DNA of 64,000 nucleotides, taken from Casuarina equisetifolia. Its lineage: Eukaryota > Streptophyta > Magnoliopsida > Fagales > Casuarinaceae. A program made the position numbers and the translations under genes. The notes under the pieces were generated by a model that worked only from the letters and a program-made list of their open reading frames with translations, had not been told where the DNA came from and did not search any database. The DNA is taken from the NCBI GenBank assembly GCA_028551475.1, contig CM052360.1:22142682-22206681 (forward strand), written 5' to 3'. Positions 1 to 11,846 of this stretch are shown piece by piece. The first letter of the stretch is position 1, and every line of letters starts with the position of its first letter.

Positions 1-1
1 T

Positions 2-3000
2 GTGCCAGTTATAGATCCAGTTGCTGGAAATGTTTGTTTTGCAAGTGCTACTGCAGGGTGGTCCTTCACTTTGCAATCGTTTGCTAAACTATATGTCAAA
101 CTCCATGGGATCCCATTTGATGCTGATAAGTTTGCATCCCGGCTTTGGGGAGATCAATATTACCATCCAGATGCTCGGGTTTTTAGGAAGAAACCTCCTC
201 AAGGGGGAGGGGAAAGATCATTTGTCCAGTTTGTGCTTGAACCCCTTTACAAAATATATAGCCAAGTAATTGGTGAACATAAAAAGAGTGTGGAAGCTAC
301 TCTGGCAGAACTTGGAGTCACACTTCCCAATGCAGCTTACAAATTAAATGTCAGGCCTTTGCTGAGGCTGGCTTGTAGCTCAGTTTTTGGTCATGCCTCC
401 GGCTTTACTGATATGCTGGTCCAGCATATACCATCCCCCAAAGCTGCAGCAACAAGGAAAGTTGATCACATATATACTGGGCCAAAAGACTCTACGATCT
501 ACAAGGCCATGAAGAATTGTGATCCTGAGGGTCCTTTAATGGTTAATGTGACCAAGCTGTATCCTAAGTCAGATTGTAGTGTTTTTGATGCTTTTGGTAG
601 AGTCTATAGCGGCAGGATTAGGACAGGACAGACTGTGCGTGTTCTTGGAGAAGGCTATTCCCCTGATGATGAGGAGGACATGACAGTAAAAGAAGTGACA
701 AAATTATGGGTCTATCAGGGTCGAGATAGGACTCCAATAGCTGAGGCTCCTGCTGGTTCGTGGGTTCTTATTGAGGGTGTGGATGCTTCCATAATGAAAA
801 CTGCCACACTTTGTGATGAGGATGTGGCACGAGTTGAGGATGTATACATCTTCCGGCCTCTCCAGTTTAACACTCTTCCAGTTGTAAAAACGGCTACTGA
901 GCCGTTAAACCCAAGTGAGTTGCCTAAAATGGTGGAGGGTCTTAGGAAGATCAGCAAGAGCTATCCTCTAGCCATTACCAAAGTGGAGGAGTCAGGGGAG
1001 CACACTATTTTAGGTACAGGAGAGCTGTACTTGGATTCAATCATGAAGGACCTGAGAGAGCTCTATTCTGAAGTAGAAGTCAAGGTATTTGTTTCCTCTT
1101 GCTTCTTCTTGTTTTTTCAAAAAACTTCAGTACTTACTACTGAATCTCATCTCTTTGAAATCTAATTTTCGCTTTTCTGAGGGATGCACTTTTTATTGAT
1201 GGGCATGGATTGCTTCTTATCCTTTACTTGAAATCTAGGTGGCTGATCCTGTTGTTTCATTCTGTGAAACTGTGGTGGAGTCTTCGTCAATGAAATGCTT
1301 TGCTGAAACGCCAAACAAGAAGAATAAGATAACCATGGTAGGAAAGCCATCCATATTTCATTGGATCTGGGTGCTATTGAGAACAGTATGTGATTCTTTT
1401 TACACAAGCTGATCACCTATACATATTCTCATTCACTAGATTGCAGAGCCTTTGGAGAGAGGAATTGCAGAGCAAATTGAGAATGGTGAAGTAAGCATTG
1501 ATTGGAGTAGAAAGCGAATTGGTGAGTTCTTTGAGAAGAATCACCATTGGGATGTGCTTGCTTCCCGGTCCATTTGGGCATTTGGCCCTGATAAGCAGGT
1601 AATAGAATTCTTCCTTTCAGAATATGACCAGGAATGGCTATGGGCATCTATCCTAGGGAGCCAGTATGAAGAGAGTGTCTGAATTTGTGTGCTCAGCTTT
1701 TGTGTAATTTAAAGGAGCAATGCCAATTCTATTATTGACTTTTTAGTCTTTCGTTACTATTCTCATGCTCTTTTGTGTCTTAATTCACAATATCATACCT
1801 TGTGCCTAAATAATTTGACAAGGTATCCAAGTCTTTTGTTAACAAGATATTGATAAGTTATTATACTGCACCCATTTGACAAAATTCGATGCATGCAGGG
1901 GCCTAACATTCTATTAGATGATACGCTTTCTGGTGAAGTTGACAAGAACTTGTTGAATGCTGTCAAGGACTCAATTGTTCAGGGGTAAATTGAATAATGT
2001 CTTCTTTTCTGTTCATGGTCTTATGCAAGGCCCACCATTAATGATTTTATGGTTTTTGGACAGATTTCAATGGGGCGCTCGAGAAGGACCTCTCTGTGAT
2101 GAACCTATCAGGAATGTTAAGTTCAAAATTGTTGATGCAAGGATTGCACCGGAGCCATTGCATCGGGGATCTGGTCAAATCATTCCTACCGCTCGACGTG
2201 TGGCCTATTCAGCTTTCCTTATGGCAACTCCACGCCTTATGGAACCAGTGTATTATGTGGAGGTAAATTCTTAAGACTTTTACCGTCTAAAGCTAATGAT
2301 TTTAAGGAATATATCTGATTGGCTGTTTCTTTGATGTGACGGAAGAACCAAAATGATGATTAATGTCATGACCATGGGAATGAAAATTGAGGAGAACAAT
2401 CATTTTTTAATTCTTGCATTGTCTTCTCTCAAATATTCTGTAGTTATCCTGTGATACTAGAATATAAAATATGTAAAACTTGAAGTTCTTTATGAAAGTT
2501 TTAAATAAAGTTCTCTTCTTTTCTGAAGTTGCTTTAGGATGGAGACTCTCAGAAACAATAAGTGTCTGAGATATGACTTGTATAGAGACATGACATTGGA
2601 GCTAAAACTAATTTGTGTTTCTGTTGTTTCAGATACAAACCCCAATCGACTGTGTCTCTGCAATCTACACAGTCTTATCTCGCAGACGTGGTCATGTTAC
2701 AGCCGATGTTCCTCAACCTGGGACCCCTGCTTATATTGTTAAGGTTTGGACCAACCTTTATGTACATGGAAATAACTCTCTGGAAATGCTTTTATCACTG
2801 ATGATTTGCAGAACTATCGTGAGTGAGGACAGCTGACAATGAGTGTACATCCAATCATTATCAACTGTGGGAATAAAACAGGAAAAACCATCGGATATAT
2901 ATGTAAATATGCCTCAGATGGCTTTGGAATGAAAATCCTCCCAAACTCTGGATGATTTGGATTATACCCATGGTTTTCTGTGTGAGCACAATTTTATCTT

Positions 3001-4078
3001 GCACTTATGGAAGATTCTTGAGAGCTGAGTGTGGAGTGGTGTTGATCATTATTTGGATATGTATAAGTGCTCTGGTTTTGTCTTGTTTCCTAATTTCTTT
3101 AACTATGGATTTGCAGGCATTTTTGCCTGTCATAGAATCATTTGGTTTTGAGACGGATTTGAGATACCATACACAAGGACAAGCATTTTGCCTCTCGGTG
3201 TTTGATCATTGGGCTATTGTTCCTGGGGACCCTCTGGACAAGAGCATTGTTCTGCGGCCACTTGAACCAGCACCAATTCAACACCTTGCTCGTGAATTTA
3301 TGGTGAAGACAAGACGGAGAAAGGTATGGCTGCCCTCCCTCCCTTCTCAACTGAAGCAGAAGTTATTTTGAGCTCTCTTGTTCTCTCACTTTGAAGTCAA
3401 TTTTTCTATTTAATTCATTGAAAAATCATCTGCTTGGAAGTGCCCTAAAACATATTTTCAACCTACAGACATAAATTTGAGGTCTGCTGTTGTGCTTTGC
3501 ATTGTGTTGTGTTTGCTTTAGTAATATCTCGGAGTCCTTTCTTTGAAAAATAGAAAAATGCCTTCTTTGAAATATAGAAAAAGGAAAAAGCCCAAAACAT
3601 CTGTTTTGATTTTAAAAAAATCTTTCATGCATAAGTTAATATATGGATATATATCAAGTTAAAGTTGTGGTTTCTTGACACAAAAAGAAATTACAAAAGA
3701 CGTGGTTTGCATGATATACTTTTTGAGAGGTCTTCAGCATGATTGACATGAAGTATGTGTGCATTCTGTCGTTTATCATTATGACTTTCACATATAAATA
3801 ATGGGAGCTAAATTTTTGCATGCTTGTGCTGTATTTACTGTAAAACTGAGAAAGATCTGGAGGTGCATGCTGCTAAATATGGAAATTTCTGGATATAGAA
3901 CTAGGAATTTCCACACAATGTAGAGGTAGAAACTGCATCTAAGCTGTAATAATGTTGGAGTATGCATTGAATTTGGCAGGGAATGAGCGAGGATGTGAGC
4001 ATTAACAAGTTCTTTGACGAGGCTATGATGGTGGAGCTAGCACAACAGGCAGCCGATCTTCACCAACAAATGTTGTGA
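2..4078 (+). CDS. SNU114: U5 snRNP 116-kDa GTPase Snu114/CLO (3' part, eight exons)
   Basis: EF-2-like GTPase of the U5 snRNP and tri-snRNP; in the nucleus it controls Brr2-driven spliceosome activation and disassembly. Exons read from frame and GT-AG borders: 2-1084, 1239-1337, 1440-1598, 1899-1984, 2064-2262, 2633-2743, 3117-3323, 3980-4078. They join without a break into 680 residues, roughly residue 300 to the end of a family about 985 long. The N-terminal acidic region and the G1-G4 motifs lie left of the window. Visible parts are the end of the G domain ([13 protein letters not shown]), domain II ([14 protein letters not shown]), domain III ([20 protein letters not shown]), domain IV ([27 protein letters not shown]) and domain V ([20 protein letters not shown]). 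The C-terminus carries KTRRRKGMSEDVS. All introns are phase 0 except the one at 1985-2063. No sign of decay. Identity is essentially certain from near-verbatim family motifs. Confidence 0.97.
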
Positions 4079-5087
4079 TAGGGGTCAACTCGGACTTTGT
4101 TGCTCATGTGCCCCAGTAGGAGGTGGCAAATGAATCCGGATTCTACTTTTATGTCTTTCACACCACCGAGCAGCTTTCCCCCACCCTTGCTAACATCGTT
4201 GTCCTTGAAGAGTCCTTGACTCATCGAGTCTCTTATTCGCCCTTCGAGTAGAAAACTTGTACTAAAGGACATTTGTTTTTTTTCGTTTTTCTGTAAAAGG
4301 TCCATTTACTCTCCCCAGGGGGTGAAGATTTTGTAGAAATATCTTTTTGCTCTCTGTAACAAATTTCTGAAATTTAATTTTCATATTTACTGTCTTACGG
4401 GAATATCCTCTCTTGTACCTGTTTTGGGTCATCAGGTTGTTGGTTGGAGTTATCAAACTATTTAGCTAAAGCCATGGAAATTTTGTCTGCCTGTTGCGAG
4501 GTTTCTGCTAGTACATGGAGATTGACTCTACGCATTCCTGCTGGGCATAGGAAGTAGACTGATACCTCACTGAATATCTCATTTTGGAGAAAACAGAAGA
4601 GGGGGAAAAAGTGGAGAAATTTGTGTTTAAATCATCTCAAAGAAAAAATGGTCTGTTGGTCGACCTGTATGCCAAAATGATAAGCCTGACAGGTGAAGAC
4701 AGGCCATGGAATTGTAGAAATTAATTCCCCATGATGATGAGTGGATTAGAATGCTAGCAGAAATTGAGGTGTTCTTGAATTCTTGTCGTCAATTTGCTTC
4801 CCATCTCTGCTATACGAAAAGCTCTCTCCACCGTCCAAACTTACATATCCAAAACAATAATCAAATGAGGGAATTTGACATTACCAAGAACTTTTAGATT
4901 CAACGCTAGTGCCTTCACTTGCCATCTAGTGGCCTTCACTCAATCCAAGAAGAACATTCTAATGCTAGTACATGCTTAGACTACAAGCTCTTATAAGAGT
5001 TGGAACAGTACAAGGTGAAAGGTGATGAACTTTGGATGACGATTTGTGCTTTTTCCTTGCGGGTGTAAATCAGTTCCCTCTGTTTTT

Positions 5088-5345
5088 CAATGTATGAGAA
5101 ACTAAATCTAGGCTGCTCCAAATGTGTTCTCTGTAGAGTATAGGTCCCTGGGAAGTAAGTGCTTGCTAACTTGTGCTTCATTACTTTGTTTGCACTTTTC
5201 GTACATGGGCATGGTTGTGATTACTCATCATGGTTGTGACCTTCCCTACTCGGAAAGAAAGAGGGAATATTTTTTTAAAAAAAGTGGTGTAAAATAATAA
5301 TTTCCTTTTCAAGTGTTTGGACAAAATACCAAGTTTGTGAAGGTT
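5088..5345 (+). repeat. Diverged direct repeat, left copy
   Basis: The stretch starting gagaaactaaatctaggctg recurs at about 7,315. Similarity continues through a second block (ttttcaagtgtttggacaaa here, ttttgagtgtctggacaa there). Spacing between copies is about 2.2 kb, and small indels separate them. No coding content was recognised, so this looks like an old tandem or dispersed duplication of non-coding DNA. Confidence 0.7.
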
Positions 5346-7309
5346 TGGTTTTGTTGGAATGTGACATGGGGATTGGTCTAATTTGTTTGGTTGTATTGGT
5401 CTAATGTGTTTGGTTTGTATGTTTGATTTGGGGGTTGTGAGTTTTCTGCGGTGGTTGGAGTACAGGAGATTGTGTTGGATACCGTAATGGAGTCTGTGAA
5501 GGTGGGAACTAATGGAAGGTTGGATACCTTAATTGCTGGTTCACTCTTCAGTGTCTGGTTATTTTTTAATAGGCTTGCTACCATCGAAGAACTTCCAGTA
5601 CATTAATGTAAGGTATGATCACTTTCTTCCCAGCCCAATTTTTTGTCAATTTCGTTTTCAAGGTGGCATATGAGGCCGTGTTTAAGTATTTTTCTGTGGT
5701 TCATTGAGTAAGGGGCAACATAGGTTTATGTCTGTAGTTCCGCTTTGTTTGGGTTATTCTAGAAGAATTATTTTTATTTTTGTTTTCTGCTGTTAAGTTT
5801 CTTCTTAGGTATTTGTTTACACAATAAATTGTGCCTTTGAAATTTATTCTTCTGACTTAATCTGCTTGTGTTCACACTTGTTTTCACTTCCTTTTTTCGG
5901 TTTTTGTTTAGGGTGGAGATGCTTTATATTTTTTAAACTAACACCCCTTACTAGATAACATAGAAGTGAATGCAATAACAACAATGCGAGTCATTCAAAT
6001 CAAGGTTAGTATTTACTCTATAATTGCCAAATCCTGAGGGGAATCAATTTTGTTTTCTTCTTCTTCTCTGTGCTCTACTATTCTAAAAGATCTTTTTGTC
6101 AATATGTTATATGTTGCACACCAATTGTAAATATCCTCTGAATTGTTGGAACTTGAATAATTTCATCTTGCCTTTAACTTGTTAGTGGTGTGAATTTCTT
6201 TTTCCTCCTTTTTGAGACCAAATTTTGCAAGGCCAGAACCATTTATGATTTGACTTGTTCATGTGGGTTAGATGGATTTTGTGCATACTTTTTTGGAATT
6301 CAATGCTTTTGAATTAAGTTAGTGATGGGTTTTGTTACTTGCTTTAGTGTACAATTGGCTCTATGTTATTCTTGTGACATCAGATATGTACTCATCATCC
6401 TAGCTATTCTCTTAAATTTCCTTTTGATTATTTGTTATATGGAATTAGGAGCTGATATTATTATCTCATGTCCAAAGCGTGCTTTCTAGTACATTGATGT
6501 TACAATTTGTAGCTCTTGAATTTATAGGTTAAGCATTTACTTTTCTTGCAACATGGAGTCTCGTATTTACAATATATATTATATTCTATCACACATCCCC
6601 CGTCTAGAAGGCTCAGATGAGAATCCGATCGTTAGATGTGGAGAAGATCAGTTGGATGTTGCTGGTTAGCTCTTGCTTCTTATTGTTGTTTTTAGATCCT
6701 TTTGGATATGATATATTTCTCCTATCTTTTCTGTTGGTGTGTCCCAGTATTCATTTTTTGGAGTGTCTCAATATTCATTATTAGGATGAGTCGATTGAGC
6801 CAAATTTTTATACGGCCTTTTCTCAATTGCACTAACGGACTATTGCCCACAATTTCATTTGTAATACCTGAAGTTCAAGTCTTTTTCTTAACTTTTTCCC
6901 AAATACAGTTTTCAGTTACCTTTACTGATTATAATACTTATTTAAAGGAAATGTTAGTCAGGAGGTATCTAGGAATTCAAATGCAGAAGATAAGCAATTT
7001 CAGACAGAGAAAGATAACAATAAATTTCATTTATTTTACTCATCTGGCTCTTTGATGCTTTTGTTTTCTTTAAATGTAGTTCTACTTCTTCATCCATGTA
7101 CTCATAACTTTATCCTTAAAAAGGAGTAGTTGTGCCCTTTGATTTCTCATTATTTTATTCGTTTTACAATTGTGTTATGTGTTGTCTGCTGCCAAATCCA
7201 AAAAGATGAAGTTAAAATTTACAAAAGCATGGATTTTATTTCTTAGGTTGCCGCTTCCACTTGATGTGTACAAGTAAGTCTCAAAACTCTGGCACTATGC
7301 TTGCACCAA

Positions 7310-7560
7310 CGTACGAGAAACTAAATCTAGGCTGCTCCAAATGGTTTCTCTTAGAATTAAATGCTTTGTAGAGTACAGGTTCCTCGCGAAGTAAATACAT
7401 GGTAACCTGTGCTTCCTTAGTGTGTTTGAACTTTAATTACATGGTCATGGATGACCAAATTTATGATAAACGAAATTAGTTGCCTATGTGGACAAGAAAG
7501 AATTGGGTCTAAAATAAGGATTCCCTTTTGAGTGTCTGGACAATACCAAGTTTTCAGAAT
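7310..7560 (+). repeat. Diverged direct repeat, right copy
   Basis: Partner of the copy at 5,088-5,345. It shares gagaaactaaatctaggctg, the following gtagagtacaggttcct block, and the aataccaag tail in the same order and orientation. Confidence 0.7.
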
Positions 7561-7959
7561 CCTAATAGAATTGGGTCTTCCTCTTTGCTATGAATATATT
7601 TTCGATGGGAGGATTGAAACGTAGTATAAGGCTCAATAAAAGAGTCCAAAACTATCTTGTTCTAAGAGTCCAAAAACCTAGTGTGGATATTGACGGCCAG
7701 CAAGGGAAGAAAGAGATACCACATAAAACAAGTGCTACATACCAAAACATTATATTTTAAAAAGACCACATATATTTGGATAACCTACTCCTCACTATCA
7801 GGAAAGTAGCCCAAGAAACGACTACCAATACGGAAAAAAAATTGTAGTTACCAGCCAATGTGTACCCCTGAAAGAATGTCCAGTTTCAAATGCACAGGAA
7901 AGAACTTTCCAGTAATAATAGGCACTTGGGTTGAGATTGTTCCGCAAAACAACAAATAT

Positions 7960-8170
7960 GACAATTATGCGCAATACATATTTCATTTGAAAAGCGGCGA
8001 AGCATAAAATAGAGATCAATTGTAGCACATTGCTAGGGACGAAGAAGGTACATGCAAAACATGTCGTCGTTGACAAGTACATATTTCTAACGCGGAATCC
8101 TCCATTGCATAGAAAGGTCGAAGCTTTTCCTTCGATATTCCACAACTCCACAGCAAACAGAACTATTAGG
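7960..8170 (-). repeat. Copy of block X (the repeat inside units A-C)
   Basis: Read on the minus strand this stretch holds aaaagcttcgacctttctat and gcaatggaggattc. It aligns with the minus strand of 28,540-28,680, 38,220-38,345 and 56,225-56,345. In one frame both encode KASTFLCNGGF. A second shared piece, atttaaaccaccaggtggtcg, lies at about 8,870-8,895; in unit B the same two pieces are only about 60 bp apart, so about 700 bp separates them here. The block is therefore a dispersed repeat older than the unit triplication. Confidence 0.6.
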
Positions 8171-9415
8171 ACCAGGCCGAACAAGCTAATAATTAAACGG
8201 GCTAATTCAAATAACTTAGGGCAACAAACTAAGAGACTTATACTAGGAATTCTCAGCCATTAGAAACAGACACCATTTAAAAAAACAAAATTTATTCTTT
8301 AGTAGTTTCCTAGCTCTAGTTGCAGATACTCATAATTTAGTGACATAAGTAGATTAGTAGTAGCATCATAGTATTGTAGTGTTTATTGTGGTTTGATTAT
8401 TATTTGTAGTTTGAATTGAGATTATTTGTTGGACTTTTGATTACTCTATGTTGTTAGAATTGGATTGAATTTATTAAGACGAGGTATCTTTAACTTGAAA
8501 TTCCTATTTTCTCTTGATTGTGTGATTGAATAGGGCTTGAGTCCTAATAAGAATCCAGTAGACATTTAACTTAACCGAAAAGAGGCGTATGCAAAGTTGA
8601 ATTTGTTGAAATAAGACAATACCGAATATTGGAGATTGAATGGCTTCTTTTTGATTGCATAGAGAGCAAATCTAACATTTAACTATTACAAGAGAAAACT
8701 GTATGAGCAATCTCAAAGAGCTAATGAACGCTATAAATCAATTTAAACAAAACGAAACCCATGTTCCCGTTGCCAACAGCTACATCTAGAGCGGTGGGGG
8801 TGCCTTTTCTCCTCTCTTTTGGTGTAATCATCATTCTGCACATGGAAAAGAGAAGTATTGAAGATAAAGTTTATAGTATTTAAACCACCAGGTGGTCGTT
8901 AGCCTGTTATTTAATAATAGTTTTTGATACACAATTTATGATATTCAAATTATCAGCCAACTACTAAGTAAGTAATAATTATTGAAGTGATCAAAAAAGC
9001 CTAGAACAAAAAGAAATTAAGAACATCATGCAGCTATCTGTACTACCACGTCAGCCAATTGCACGAGGCTTCTCCGTTCTCGGGATGTGCATTTAGCCAC
9101 AAGCAAATTGAATTGAAGTAGGGCCTTCCAGCCTTGCGATCATGATCTCTCAAATTTAGCTTCATGTATTTACATTTCGATTAATATAAATTATTTAATA
9201 AGCTTCCGCTAGTATTTTATTTTTCTTTATAATTTCACTGCATTTATTTTTCGAAATAGTAGGGGAGCAATATGATGAATATGAGAAAAAGCTAGCCTTG
9301 GTATCCCCATGAGCAGGCTTAACATCTGATCTCGAATGTCCCTCCGTTTCCATCTCCCGAAAGTCAACTGGGTTTTTCTCTTTTCCTATTAGAATTTTCA
9401 AGGTTCTGCAGGCTT

Positions 9416-9649
9416 TGTTCGAAGAAATTGGAAAGATGATTGTATTGGCTCCATACCACTTGTTGGAATTTCAATTGAGCCCAAGAATTACACACAAACG
9501 GAGGACAAAAGAACAAGACTTTTTATTTACACAAAGACAAATTTTTACAAGGCCAATGACAAAAACACTTATCTTACTCTTTTACTGGACGCACATTCCT
9601 TCACGTTAAGAATTATATGGAGTGTTCGAAGAAATTGGAAAGATGATTG
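9416..9649. repeat. 27-bp perfect direct repeat around a PBS/LTR-like segment
   Basis: A 27-nt string beginning tgttcgaagaaattgg lies at 9,416-9,442 and again at 9,623-9,649. The 180 bp between them starts with ttggctccataccac followed by ttgttggaattt. That order (minus-strand primer-binding-site complement, then a TG start) is the usual internal/LTR junction of plant copia elements. It is read as a scrap of an LTR element, not a whole one. Confidence 0.5.
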
Positions 9650-9881
9650 CTGTGGTTGTCATTAGATAACCTTTTATAAATGTCGTTGTAGTAGGAATGT
9701 GGAAGCAAAGACTTCAAATTGTATGTGTGCATGGATACACATCTAAATATTGCACAGATACCTTCCATTGTCTAGATATAAAAAAGACACCATTTATTTT
9801 AGAATTACAAGTCAAAGTCCCGAAGGCTGCTAACAAACGAACATCTTTATTTAGTGGGGAAGCCGATGGCTGGGTTCTACT

Positions 9882-11521
9882 TCAAGAAAGCTCGTCATAG
9901 TATTCTTGGAAGCAAAAGTAAAAGGAGTTCAAAATCAAATTCTCCTTCCAACTGTGAAACGCCTTCAACACGTTCAGAATTTTGGGACCTTCACGGACTT
10001 TGATATGTTCGATTTTTTCGGTTTCTGGGTCTGTTTTGTTTTTTAGCAACAGAGCCCACTTATGCTTGCGCCTGAAAGGCGAGAACAAGTCTAAGTCATA
10101 TACTTCGTTCTGGCCTTCATTAAGCGGCCATCCGTCTTGCCCAACAGGTATAAACCTGAATTTTTCTTTGTCTTTTATAATCTCATCATTCTTCACAGCA
10201 GCCGCTATCCGGGAAAATCGTTCATTCCAATAGGTGTACTTGCTTCCATAGAAAAAAGTGTAAGAATATTTTTCCTGAAGGCACAATGACATATGTCCAA
10301 AATATTAAAAGGATAGGGTAACTCTTTTTTTTTTTTTTAAGACTTTGTTGAAGAGAGAGATTATCTAAGTTTATAAAATATATTATAAGTTCTCTTTTTT
10401 AATATGAGATTTTATTATCTAACATTTCTTATAACCTAAACTAGACCTTTTATTAACAAAAATTTTACCTGTTTTTGGAATTGAGTTAGATCATATAAAA
10501 GGGAAATTAACTATACCATGTTAAAGGCTTAAGTTTACATTTCTTCAAAAGACATTATTAAAAACCGGAATTATCCAAGCTAATATATAAATGTTTCTTT
10601 TTTAATGTGAAACTTTATTGTCTAATGCATACTTAAATTTTATTTTGAAAAGTGTGTTACTGATTTTGATTAGAGGTGCATGTGTGCATGTTCATTTAGA
10701 GCAGTAAAAATGGCTTCACCTGCGGGCGTGCCAGGTGAAGGCGTGGCAAATGTGGGCCGAGCATGTGTTTGCTTAGAACACGCCCCTTTGGGTCCATCAA
10801 CACAACAATTGGACAATTCTTGAAGCCCCAGTTGCTCCTAATGATATCCAGGCCTGCTACTTGTTTTTCGCAATGCGCAATGTACCACTTCATGTCAGAC
10901 TGCAACCTCTCAAACTTCTTCTTCAGCTCTGACTTCAACTCCTCAAACTTCCCTTTCAGATTTTCCGTCCAGCTCTCCACAATCGGGATCCATAGCATTT
11001 TGACCTGGTTCTTGTCCTTTTCTTGTTCATAAAATTTCGTCATGTAGGTGACAGTGTTGTTTACGGTCTCCAGGCCCGAAATGCACAATAGAACATGCTT
11101 GTTCTTCAGATCGTTTACCTTGATCTGTCACCGCAATGCAATTTTGAAAAATCAAGTCAAACTGTTAAAGTAGAATGTTCATCGCGGAACTACCGCAATT
11201 TATTCGGGCAAAATACCCATAATCATCAGTTTGTAGCAAGTGGTAAGAGGAGTAGCCGGGACTATGTCTAGCATTAATTATTTGCACAACTAGAAAAGCA
11301 TATTATCAAACCATAGATGAGCTGCAACTTTGTTCGGTGCAACAGTGGGAGAGATAATCTAAAACAAGTTTGTGCGTCTGTGATTGCAGAGCTAACCTTT
11401 CTATTGGTGGGATGCTCACGAAGGCACTGCGCATCCCCGCCCCCATTGACCAGCCACTTCAAAACCTCAGTGATATTGTCAGCATCTTTTGGTTGAAGTC
11501 TCGGGATGATTATAGCTTCGC
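9882..11521 (-). pseudogene. Sieve element occlusion (SEO) protein, C-terminal fragment
   Basis: SEO/SEOR proteins form P-protein filaments that plug injured phloem sieve tubes. Three exon-like blocks on the minus strand match the family's order. Block 11,521-11,397 reads DADNITEVLKWLVNGGG. Block 11,124 to about 10,696 reads LKNKHVLLCISGLETV, then LWIPIVESW and NCPIVVLMDPKGRVLSKHML, the thioredoxin-like central domain. Block 10,274-9,882 reads EKYSYTFFYGSKYTYWNERF and ends in a stop (TGA) at 9,882-9,884. Acceptor AGs precede each block and donors follow the first two. The usual AFPF stretch after the central domain is absent, and the whole N-terminal SEO domain (roughly 300 or more residues) is not found upstream. 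The call is therefore a truncated copy, unless an N-terminal part was missed between 11,522 and 11,846. Confidence 0.8.
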
Positions 11522-11846
11522 CTGCAGTTAATGAGAATTGTTTGTCAGTGTTCGCTCCTTCCTTTTTTAAGCATACGAGCAGAAATTGAATATACTCTTA
11601 TGGCTTATATGTTAATATGTCCCTTCATCATGATTGTTAAATTACTAGATAATTATAGTGTCATATTATATAAATAATGCATGAGTTTAAATTAAAAAAG
11701 AACCTCTACAAATATTAAGATGGATCCTAATTCTGATATTATATCAAGAAATTAATTATCTAATTTAAGAATTAATTTAGGAGTTAATAAAATTTATTAT
11801 TATATAATTAATTTTTTAAAAATATTTGTTAATAACAATAAATTCA

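Larger units (their letters stand above)
4079..9415. other. Gene-free stretch with diverged repeats
   Basis: Begins with the 3' UTR of the Snu114 gene; its end cannot be placed. The rest is AT-rich and T-runs are common. Longer open frames here (for example 6,702-7,055 on + and 7,822-8,184 on -) show no family motif. Recognisable content is a diverged direct repeat pair (about 5,088-5,345 and 7,310-7,560) and a copy of the block that recurs in units A-C (7,960-8,170, with a second part at 8,865-8,900). No RNA gene was recognised. Confidence 0.6.

Noticed and set aside
6702-7055. 117-codon plus-strand open frame
   Set aside because: AT-rich, Phe/Ile-rich translation with no motif and no splice context; looks like chance.
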